Source of the DNA: Diorhabda sublineata
Lineage: Eukaryota > Arthropoda > Insecta > Coleoptera > Chrysomelidae
Assembly: GCF_026230105.1 (NCBI RefSeq)
Contig: NC_079480.1
Span: forward strand, 22,610,488-22,674,487
DNA length: 64,000 nucleotides
Reading direction: 5' to 3'
A program made the position numbers and the translations under genes. The notes below the pieces were generated by a model that saw nothing but the letters and a program-made list of their open reading frames with translations, was not told where the DNA came from and did no database searches. Shown in pieces: positions 47,501 through 58,900 of this stretch; the first letter of the stretch is position 1; every line of letters begins with the position of its first letter.

Positions 47501-50500
47501 GTATTATTACGAAATGGGTGCGCAGTTCTCTTAACACTATAAACCAAAACAAAAATATTTCAAAACAACTCTCATTATCAGAAAAAAACCAAAAAAAGTT
47601 AATACATATACATACGTCGATTGTTTACCCCACGGCCGCCATTATGACGTAGAACAGACAATGGAGACAATCAGCAAACAGCATATTTTAAAATGCCCGC
47701 CGTGTGGTAAACAAACACTTTTGGTGTTAGATTTCGTACGGTTTGGGGAAAAAATGAACAAAATGAGAAAAAATTATTGAAAATATCAATTTTTAGATAT
47801 TTTTTTGGAAAATTTTATTTTAAATATGCCGAAAAATTGGAAAAAATTATTGAAAATATTGAATTTTTCACTTTTTATGCCCAAAAATAGGGCGAAACCA
47901 AACAATTAAAACAAAAAATTAATCAAAAAGGCATCTTAACGAAAATTATTTATGAATAATAAACATTTTTTGAAAATTTTAATCTACAAAATAAAAATTA
48001 AGGTAAAAACGCCGACTCCGGAATATTAGCCATAATGTTAGGTTAAGTTAGGTTTTAAATTGTACCAAAAAGTTCCCTCCAGCTTCCGGACAATAAAAAT
48101 AAGACAAACCTTCGAAATCATCCGTGATATACTTTTCCAAAGAAGCGGCTACGGTAGCAGAAGAACTGGTATCGAAATGGATACCATATTCCGACAATTT
48201 ATTTTGCAAATCCGTCAACATTTTATCTTTGGGCGGATCGTGACACCTCAAAAACGCCAATTCGGGAAAATGATCGTAGATTTTTTGTGCCACAGTGATA
48301 TTAGCTAACAACATGAATTCTTCGATTAAACGATGAGCCTCTTTGTTTTCCTCAATTGAAAATTCGATGGGTTCGCCTAAAAAACAAATATTACACATTT
48401 TCGGCGTCTTTCGATTGGAAAATAGCTTTCGAAACGGTTAAAAATACCAACATTTTAACCTATTTCCAAAAATCAATTTTCAATCACAAAAAATATAGAA
48501 AATCGAGGAAATTTTAAAAATTTAGATACCCACCTGTATCAGGATCAAGATGGAAACGTAATTTTATGTTACTAATTTTTAAAACGCCGTTTCTTAGTCG
48601 TTTTTTTCTTAGCGCCACAGCTAAATTTTGTAAAACAACCACTTTATCCACAATATCGTCCACTGTGAACCCATTATGGATTTTAGGAAAATCCGTTATG
48701 GAAAATTCCTTTCCACTATGTTCGATAATCATTTGAGCGTGTTCGTAAGCCAGTTTTGCGCACGAATTTATCACAGACCTAGCGAATCTTTTATTAACAA
48801 TATCGCCGTTTTTGTCCATTTCCCAAAACACGGAAAAAGTTAATTTATCTTCACCCGGTAACAACGAACAACCCATACATAATTCTTCTGGTAACATATG
48901 GTAAACATTGTTTACTAAATAAATCGACGTGGCTTTCCTACTAACAACTTGGTCAAGTTCCGTACCTTCTTCGAGATAAAAAGAAGCATCCGAAATGTGG
49001 ACCCCTACCTCATAATTACCTAAAATTTATATTCATTTTCCAAATATTATTAAAAAAAAAGTCCATAAATTTCGAGGTTATGTTTCCTGTTACGTAATTT
49101 TTAACTTTTTATACAACCCTATATATTTTTTACCTCCAAAGTTATACAAAAATGTACTTAGGGGGTGATTTATTACATTTAGAGGTTTTTTATACCAAAT
49201 CTTAAGCTCCAAAATTTGTTACACAATTTTTTTATAATATTATCAACTTTATTGTTTCAAAAAGAAAATTGGATCTACACCAGCATGAAACAAACGTATA
49301 AAGTTGTATGTAAGTAAACCTGCACTAATAGAATTGTAGACCTTCCTTTCTACAACCCTGAGCCCTTGGGGAAGTGTGTAACAGAAAATTGTCTATGCAT
49401 CGATTTATCTACGAGAATACAAACCTCCTCTATGAAATCGAATCATACGATGTATCCAAAAAGTAGATTCAGCAAGAAAACAATCTTGTGCAAGGGGTAG
49501 TAACCCTCTATTACATTTTTAGAAGTCATGTTATGTACACTATAACCCTATAGCACTAGGAAAAGTTCCTTTTAGAAAACTCTGGATATGGGATGGCTCT
49601 ACAAGATTCCAGCAAGTCTGTCTGCCATTTCATTTCCTTCCACTACAATATATCCAGAAACACATATAATGATAACTTTCTTCTTTTTACCCACTTCATT
49701 AAACATATCAAGGATATTCAAAAACCACTTTACAAATAGATACACTCGGGAAACAATTTTGTAAAAGGGGTAGAAACCCTCATTAAGTTTCTAGAAGCAC
49801 AAAGGATCTATTGTATCCCTGTAGCACTGGAAAACTGGGTTTTCCATATCCATCTTCTTTTCTAGTGTTTTTTTATTATCCTGAGGCTATTTCCATTCCT
49901 AATTTAGCAAATCTGTTTGCCATTTTATTTCCTTCCACTATAGCACCATCCTGGAACACAATTAATGGTGATTGTATTATTTTTGCCTAGCTCATTAAAC
50001 ATATCAAGGAATTGGATCTTCAAAAACCACTTTACGAATAGATACACTCAGAAAACAATCTTATACAAGTGGTAGTAACCCTATATTACATTTCTCGGAG
50101 CCGTGGTATATGCACTGTAACCCAAAGGTTCTATTGTATCCCTGTAGCACTGGGAAACTGGGTTTTCCAAATCAATTTTCTTTTCTAGTGTTTTTTCTAT
50201 TATCCTGGGGCTATTTCCTTCTCTAAATTAGCAAGTCTGTCTGCCATTTTATTTCCTTCCACTGCAGTATATCCCAGAACACATTCAACTTTATTCTTAT
50301 TCCTCAGATTATTAACTTACTCAGGCATTGGATCTTAGAGCTCTCATAACTTGTGGGCTTCACTATATTGTTTTCATTGTTTGGTTCCAGGCCAGAACAG
50401 TCCAGTTCTAATCCCGCCTGTAGCTTTGGAGTCACCTGTATATCATTTGATAGCATTTGAGTTAATTTCTAAAATGTTTTGATCATATTTGCACCTATTG

Positions 50501-52253
50501 TTTAATTTTGAGATTAATAGAGGATTTAGGATCACTCCTATTGGGTATGTTTTTATGGTCCCGGTTACATATGGGTGAAGCAGTTATTGTACTCAAGGGA
50601 TTGATTCTCACGGTATTCTAGTGCCCCAAACATGATCTCACTATCTCCGTATACATCCATAGCAAGATATTTGGGATACAACCCCAATTATTCCCTGTGA
50701 AGTGTCTGCTCAACATGAGGGTTTTAGGATTAAATTTGAAAAGTCAAAAACACAAACTGAATATTTATGAACTCTGTTGGAGGTTACAAACAATAACTTA
50801 CCATTTGGTAAGGTTTCAACGGACACAGCATCATCTAAATCCCTAGCGGTAGCAGGATCGATTGTAAATATACATTTATTCCGTATATCCTCCCTGTATT
50901 CAAACTCTTTTTCCTGAATGTAATCAATTTTTGGTATACAAGCCTTCAATTCATCACTAAACGGAGTAACATCTAAATTATTCTCTTTTAAAATTGATAT
51001 CGATTCTACAATAAGATTGCCAGTTTCTCCAAGTTTCTCTATTAGAATACCTTGTGCTATATCGGGGGTATTCCATTCCAGTAGCTGCGCGAGAAATAAA
51101 ATATTTTCAAATTCATTATTGTATTCTCGAAATCTATCTGGCCAATAAAGTTCTTGGATCCTTAGTGCTGGAAAACGTTTGTCTCTAGGTATAAACATAG
51201 CAAATGTACTGTCTTTTTCGTCACTCAGTCTCAAAGTACCAACACATTTTCTTGTATGAACCTTGAAAATTTTAAAAAAGTTAAATCCTTCATTTAATCA
51301 TTCCAAATGTCCGATTCAGATGAAAATTTGATTAAATTGAACATTAAAAAGTAATGGAATGGATAAAATGTGTAATTAACCTTTTGAAGTAAGTAGACCA
51401 CTTTGGCGGTTCTATTTTCCTCAGTCCATTCCTCTTCCGGGTTAAGACGTAATATAACTTCATCACCTTCCAGGGCTCTGTTCCTGTCTGTGATGGATAG
51501 TATAAAATAATCTGCTATGCTGGTATCTTCATTATTAACATAAGATTCACGGGAATTTTTAGGGTTAATTCTGATGAATCCTTTGATTAAAGTGTTGTTT
51601 AATAGTCCCTCTTTAACTTGATCTTCGTTTATATAATCCTCGAAATTTTCATTTTCCTTCCTTTTTCTTCTTCTACCAGATTCTTCTTTAGAATGTCTTT
51701 TACCTTTAGGTTTATTGTTATTTTTATTATTGGTACTTTGTTCACATTTAGATAGAAAAAGGCAAGGAATTCCTTTGAAAAATGATTTTAGATTGATAAA
51801 TTTTTGTGTTAGATTTCGTTTTCTTAAAAAAATGCTGTTTATATTATCGGTAACAGGTTTAATAGAAAAATGGAGTACATCTTTCAAGGATCCAATATTT
51901 TTAGTACAAGATGTTGAGGCACTTGAATATTCATTTTGTTTCACTTTATTTTTATTTTCAAAAACTAAACCGCTTATAAAAGACGATAGTGAAGTGTTGC
52001 TATTCGACGATATTGAACGCGTTGAAATACTATCTTCTTGTGTTTCATCTCCTCTTTTTTTTTGTCTTCGTCTTCTTCTCGTCCTTTTAGAGGATTGTAC
52101 TTCTTTATCTTTTTGTTCCGATTGCGTATTTGAATTTTTATTTAAGTTTGCTGACATATTACAATGTTGCTGATAAATTTGTTTATTATGTTCTAAACGT
52201 ATCTGTCGAAAAACCTCGGTTACTGGATCATCCAATTTCCGTCTATTTGCCAT
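44579..52253 (-). CDS. DIS3L2: DIS3-like exonuclease 2 (3'-5' exoribonuclease)
   Basis: Seven minus-strand exons: 52253-51381, 51261-50802, 49019-48534, 48376-48110, 47064-46867, 46807-46572 and 44812-44579 (stop 44579-44581). The CDS is 2754 nt, 917 aa; human is 885 aa. The N terminus has a basic low-complexity insert (about 56-68, RTRRRRRQKK). The first cold-shock domain carries EGLLNNTLIKGFIRINPK and ALEGDEVILRLNPEEEW, typical of DIS3L2; CSD2 follows. The RNB domain begins near 419, with catalytic-site Asp residues 426, 432, 434 and 435 in TIDPATARDLDDA; the block YTHFTSPIRRYAD is also present. The C terminus is an S1-like domain. There is no PIN domain, so it is not DIS3/RRP44. It degrades uridylated pre-let-7 and other RNAs in the cytoplasm (family knowledge). 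The exon 5 donor is set by homology at GTACTA. Confidence 0.95.
45040..46090. repeat. Tandem repeat in DIS3L2 intron 6, ~180-240-bp units
   Basis: Units contain TTGATACAATATTGG (near 45169, 45240, 45672, 45856, 46030), GACCCAAATACCC, GAAGAGATC and CGATTTAGGCCA(C/T)AAAGTAG. The last three copies are similar, with about 175-185-bp spacing; earlier ones are degraded. Noncoding. Confidence 0.75.
47065..48109. repeat. DIS3L2 intron 4 with three tandem long hairpins
   Basis: Imperfect inverted repeats occupy 47101-47183, 47366-47429 and 47623-47712, starting 265 and 257 bp apart. Each has a left arm GTTTACCCCACGG(C/T)C(G/A)CCATT and a right arm that folds back through GTGGGGTAAAC (GTGTGGTAAAC in copy 3). 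The sequence between hairpins is also repeated. The rest of the intron is AT-rich with nothing else seen. Confidence 0.88.
49020..50801 (-). pseudogene. Non-LTR retrotransposon RNase H debris with internal triplication, DIS3L2 intron 2
   Basis: On the minus strand, 50460-50410 reads YTGDSKATGGIRTG, like the opening YTDGSK strand of a retroelement RNase H. Three downstream copies of the later motif (VEGNEMADR or VEGNKMAD) lie near 50265-50235, 49945-49915 and 49650-49615, about 300-320 bp apart. One fragment seems to have been triplicated in tandem after insertion. Stops are frequent. The remaining intron is AT-rich. Confidence 0.65.
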
Positions 52254-52996
52254 TATTTTTATTTAAAAAAAAATACTTTTCCACCCAAGTACTCAAAGCA
52301 CTGATAATTTTAGATAATACAAGATAGTTATGTATTTTTTTACATATAAACGCCACTAATTATTTACTTGTCAACAATGTCAGTTATGTACGCGTTCAAC
52401 AGTACCATCACACATGTCACGATTTTTCTATGGATGTGGTAAAATGACTCAATATAACATATGAAATGGAACATTTAATTTTATATTATTGAAAAATATC
52501 GTGAATGTGGTTTTTATATATTAAAACGATATTTCCGTAGTTGTCTTCAAAAAAATTATCCATAATATTTCGTTCCTTTAAATCGGGAATGGGAATAAAA
52601 CCATAGAACTCTACGTTAGGTTACGTCGTAAAATATTTGACATATTACAGGTTGTATTTAGACGTAAAGCACAAATAAAAATTATTCTTTGTATACGAAT
52701 AATCAATTTTCCCATATTTTTCACACATTACAATTTCCCAATAATATTTTGATTGATATTTTTTTATTAAGTCGTATTAATTATTTAAGGCATGCGCTTT
52801 ATGATCATTACATCAGCTGTTCAATACAACAGTATGGTAGTTGTTTGTGTATAGTAATTGCAAGGTCAGTCTTTGTGCTACTATATATACTTGTTTCAAA
52901 ACAAAAATTAAGCTTTTTTCGTGTATAAATTCAAGTACTAATTTCTTAAACATAATAACGTGATTAAATCGAAAGTGATATCCCCATTTTGGACTC
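52254..52996. promoter_or_regulatory. Divergent promoter region of DIS3L2 and WIPI2
   Basis: 743 bp lies between the divergent start codons of DIS3L2 (-) and WIPI2 (+). No TATA box is convincing. A short frame at 52689-52928 is not family-like. Function inferred from geometry. Confidence 0.45.
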
Positions 52997-55900
52997 ATGA
53001 ATAGCACAAGTTCTTCAGACTCAAATGGACCCAAAACATTTTCTGTAAACTTTAACCAGGATGCCTCGTAAGTATATAAATAATTTACGTTGTTTATACT
53101 AATTATGCAGCATAATTGAATCAACGTCAAAATATTATTTTGCGTTTTTGCGTAAACATGGGTGCGTCATTTTGTAGTTTAAAAAAAAAAACATTATTTT
53201 TACGAGAAAGAGAATGTAATTTGCATGACCTTTATTACAAATTTAGATATAAAATGTTCACGGGATTATGTGACCGTGAATAAAAATTCAATATTAAGAA
53301 ATAGGTACATGAAAATTTGCTTTCAATGAGGTTTTTCAATTGACTTTAAAAATACTATAGATTTTTAATTATATTCCACGTATTTAAATGAATTAAAGCC
53401 TGAAGATAATTGATAAAACTAAATTATCATTGTGGGGTGATTTGAAAACAAAGCAAATATATATCTGCAAAGATATTAAGTATGTGTTTGTTGATAATAA
53501 TATTTATATTACTTTTATACTCGTATAGCCTAACAAACTAAAAATGAAATTAATCAGCTTATTGGTATATTATTAAAATCATTCAATTCAAATACATGTT
53601 ATTAGAGTGAGTTATAAACAACCAGAAACAGGTACTGCTTTGTTTATGATTTATTGGTACCTCAAACAAATGGTAGAATTTCGTAAACAAAATTTATCTT
53701 TAAAATGAAACATTTCAAGCACCATTAGGCAAAAAATAATCACGTTTTTTGACATATAATTTGAATTAATTTATTTGTTTAAATGAAGATAATTATTTTT
53801 TTTATTTCCTGGTTAAAATCTTGTTTATGTTTAGGAAATTGTTTTATAGATAATGAAAATTACGGATCAAGAGTCGCAGTGGCATTATTAAATGTCTTAT
53901 AAAATAAGGTTTAAATGATATTTTTCGAGGTTATGTTATGGTAAGTGATCGATTTCTGGGATTTTCGAAAGAAAAATAATTGAAAATGTTTACATGCAAC
54001 TCCAAATATCATAAAAACCATATTTAAAATGTAGCAATCAATTATATCCAAGGAAAATTCGTTCGTTGGGCTTAATAGTGAGGTAAGGTTGCAAAAACCA
54101 AGGAACTATCAGTTGGGACTTGTGTATTAATCGCAAATCTTCATAGTCTAAGCAAAAGTAACTGTACCATTGCTTCCTAAACGTACCGTGAAAGAAAAAC
54201 ACCCACCAGGAGCTATGGCGGTAGAAAACGTTAAGGGCGGCTTCGAAAAACCACAACCACTGAAGATAAACGTGTTCTATTGATCAATGAACGTGATAGA
54301 AGAATCACTGGCCCAAATCAATGAATCTAGAAATTGAGTACTTCTACAGTGAAAAGGAAATTTAAGGATGGAAATGGAGAGACCTATTTTGAAACGCCAA
54401 AACAAAATGAAGGCCAAAGGACGCTTGAAGAGTTGAAGACAGTTTTATGAATCATAGTTTCTGATTGTTTGTGCATGTATGTAAGGAGAAATGTATGTCA
54501 GTTCCATGTGTAATAACGACTGTAAAACATGGCGGGTGCTCGGTACCTCCAACACACGTGATTTGAACTCATCAACCGCTTCTTCAGGTGTAGAAAAACG
54601 TTGACCTTCTAATGCAGATTGGTTCGGTTTCTCAACTAACGCCATCGCCACTGTTTCCATATTTTCGTTAGTTGTTACAGATACCGATCGTCTAGGACGC
54701 GGCGCGTCGGCAACAGAGCCCGTTTTTAAGAATTTCCGGTACGTCCTCCACACTGCTGAACGATTTGGCCATGGATATTGTTGAAATTCTCGACATACTC
54801 GACACAATTGTCTGACGATTCAGTATTCTTGACAGCGTTGCCGGACTTATGGTGATTTCTGCATTTGTTATAAAAATATAAACATCCAATTCGATGGTCC
54901 ATAATCTCAAAACTAGTCTATAATATCATTGTACATATAATTTCAATTCTAGATCGTTACAAGTTGGATGCAGGAATGGGTATCGGTTATACGAGTTGAG
55001 CTCGGTTGATTCCCTAGAACTCGTTTATAGCAATGGAGCTGAGGATAGTAATTTAGTTGAAAGACTCTTTTGTAGCAGTCTAGTTGCAGTGGTTTCTCTA
55101 ACATCTCCAAGAAAATTGAAAGTGTGCCATTTCAAGAAAGGAACCGAAATTTGTAATTATTCCTATTCCAACACAATTTTATCCGTTAAACTTAATAGGT
55201 TAGTAACCCCTTCGGATCCAGATAAGACTCAGCGCAATCCCCATGGAAATTAGGTTTCGGCCAATGTTTATGAAACTGACGCGATGATAGTTTGAGGCAA
55301 GCTGATTGAAAGTCTCAATGGGTACAAAACCTTTCCAACTTGTCTCGAAACTATCCTTCATTGAAAGAAGGGAATTGGTTCGGGTCAATTCCTCTGAAAC
55401 TCGGCGCAATGATAGTTTGAGGCAAGATGATTGAAAGTCTCAATGGGTACAAAACCTTCCCAACTCGTCGAAACTACCCTTCCTGGGAGGAAGGGAATTG
55501 GTTTTGGTCAATTCCTCAGAGACTTGGCACAATGATAGATCAAGACGCAGATTTTCCACACAAGTGAACCTTACAGTTGGTGTGTATCAATTAGGATTAG
55601 CTTCAGCATACGTCCAAGACAAAAAAAATAACAAGAGATGAAGAAGATCGTTTTCAATTTGACCAAAGACTATTTGAACTAAGATTGATATGTGACACAC
55701 ACCATTCAAGATTTTCAAGGGGGACAAAACATCAGCTGTGGATAGCTTATGCACCACAAGCAGAAGATGTAGATGTCGAAGATGAACGGATATCAAGTTA
55801 GTACTATACATATAGAGCTAGGGCAAAAACTGTTGGAGTTTGTACTCACGTAGCAGCCTGGGGTACCTGGGGTACGTTCGTCATCAAATCAACTTGACTT

Positions 55901-58900
55901 ATCACTTATCCATCAACGATCCTTCTTAATTACATAGAAAACGCATGAATGCTTGAGACTGTTCAATCTTGCCTTGAGTGGCCGGGAATATTCAATCTTT
56001 CCTTAGTCTACTGGATTGTTCAATCTTGCCTTAAGTGGTTTTAGGCTGTTCAATTTTGCCTTAAGTCGTTTTAGACTGTTCAATCTTGACTTGAGTGGTT
56101 TTAGACTGTTCAATTTTGCCTTAATCGATTGATGAATGTTTATGAAGTTACTTATACAACTTATCTATCCCATTGACGACCCAGCGAGACTCATGAGCTT
56201 GTTTGAACTGTCATTGTGTATTAAAAATTGGCAGAAGGCCAATTTCCATGGGGATTGAGGGATGTCTTTTTGAATTTCACCGTGATTTTGTGTTATAGAT
56301 CTCGTTTGATCGTTTGTCTAGAAGAAAGTTTGTATATACATGACATTAGGAATATGGGGGTGTTGCACACAATCAGAGATACACCGCCGAACCCATCGGG
56401 TTTGTGTGCGTTAAGTATTAACCACGAAAATTGTTACGTCGCTTATCCAGGTTCGTCGAGTATCGGGGAAGTACAAGTTTTCGATGCGGTTAATTTGGTA
56501 ATTTGATTATTCCGATTTCGCTTTGGGGGATTATTACAGGGTTTGTTGTTATTTTTAGCACGCGAAAACTATGATACACGCTCACGATAGTACCCTAGCA
56601 GCTCTGACGTTCAGTTCTAGCGGTACTCGCATAGCTACGGCTTCGGAAAAAGGAACGGTGATTAGAGTTTTTTCTGTAGTCGATGCTAGTAAATTGTACG
56701 AGTTCAGGAGAGGTATGAAACGCTGTGTTGCCATATCGTGTTTGGCGTTTAGCCTGTGCGGACAATTTTTAAGTTGTAGCAGCAATACGGAAACGGTTCA
56801 CATATTCAAATTGGAAGATCCGCATAATAGGTAACATCGAAATCGGCAAAAATTATTTTTTTGTTGATATTTTTTTATCGATTTCAGTCCGAGAAGGAGC
56901 GTCGAGGAGAGTAGTTGGATGGGTTATTTAACTAATTACCTTCCGACTCAAGTTACGGATGTTTTTACCCAAGGTAGAGCTTTCGCTACGGCTTACTTAC
57001 CGTTTTGTGGGGTCAAAAATGCGATTGCTATTGCAACGTAAGTAAATTTACGTATAAATACAATAAAAATAGTGAAATTTTGAAAATTATATTCCTACTA
57101 ACCCTCGTATAACATTTTGGAATTTTGAAAATTATGTTTTTACTGACCCTCGTATAATATTTCTTATAAACCGTGAGCCAAATATAGAACATATCGAATT
57201 ATTATTAAATTGGTTCAATAAGAAATAGTGAAATTTTTAAAATTATGTTTTGGTCGACCCTCGTATAAAATTTGTTATAGAAAGTGAGACAAATTCAAAT
57301 TTGGAACGCTCCGATTGATTATTGAATTGGTTTAATAAGAAAGTGAAATTTTGAAAATTATTTCCTACTAACCTTCGTAACCATTTTGGAACTTTGAAAA
57401 TTATGTTTTTACTGACCCTCATATAATATTTCTTATAAACCGTGAGCCAAATATAGAACATATCGAATTATTATTAAATTGGTTCAATAAGAAATAGTGA
57501 AATTTTGAAAATTATGATTTTGTCGACCCTCGTATAACATTTGTTATAGACAGTGGGACAAATTTGGAACGCTCCGATTGATTATTGAATTGGTTTAATA
57601 CGAAAGTGAAATTTTGAAAATTATTTCCTACTAACCTTCGTAACCATTTTGGAACTTTGAAAATTATGTTTTTACTGACCCTCGTATAATATTTCTTATA
57701 AACCGTGAGCCAAATATAGAACATTTCGATTTATTTTTAAAATGATTTAATAAGAAATTGTTGAAATTTTGAAAATTATGTTTTTGTCGACCCTCGTATA
57801 ACATTTGTTATAGACAGGGAGCCAAATTTGGAACGCTCCGATTGATTATTGAATTGGTTTAATAAGAATAGTGGAATTTTCAAAACTATATTCCTACTAA
57901 ATCTCGTATACCATTTTGGAATTTTGAAAATTATGTTTTTACTGACCCTCGTATAATATTTCTTATAAACCGTGAGCCAAATATAGAACATTTCGATTTA
58001 TTTTTAAAATGATTTAATAAGAAATAGTGAAATTTTGAAAATTATGATTTTGTCGACCCTCGTATAACATTTGTTATAGACAGTGGGACAAATTTGGAAC
58101 GCTCCGATTGATTATTGAATTGGTTTAATACGAAAGTGAAATTTTGAAAATTATTTCCTACTAACCTTCGTAACCATTTTGGAACTTTGAAAATTATGTT
58201 TTTACTGACCCTCGTATAATATTTCTTATAAACCGTGAGCCAAATATAGAACATTTCGATTTATTTTTAAAATGATTTAATAAGAAATTGTTGAAATTTT
58301 GAAAATTATGTTTTTGTCGACCCTCGTATAACATTTGTTATAGACAGGGAGCCAAATTTGGAACGCTCCGATTGATTATTGAATTGGTTTAATAAGAATA
58401 GTGGAATTTTCAAAACTATATTCCTACTAAATCTCGTATACCATTTTGGAATTTTGAAAATTATGTTTTTACTGACCCTCGTATAATATTTCTTATAAAC
58501 CGTGAGCCAAATATAGAACATTTCGATTTATTTTTAAAATGATTTAATAAGAAATAGTGAAATTTTGAAAATTATGATTTTGTCGACCCTCGTATAACAT
58601 TTGTTATAGACAGTGAGACAAATTTGGAACGCTCCGATTGATTATTGAATTGGTTTAATAAGAAAGTGAAATTTTGAAAATTATTTCCTACTAACCTTCG
58701 TAACCATTTTGGAACTTTGAAAATTATGTTTTTACTGACCCTCGTATAATATTTCTTATAAACCGTGAGCCAAATATAGAACATATCGAATTATTATTAA
58801 ATTGGTTCAATAAGAAATAGTGAAATTTTTAAAATTATGTTTTGGCCGACCCTCGTATAAAATTTGTTATAGAAAGTGAGACAAATTCAAATTTGGAACG

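Noticed and set aside
51715..52327. Plus-strand frames of 152 and 65 codons
   Set aside because: Antisense to DIS3L2 exon 1, whose cold-shock domain and frame are well supported.
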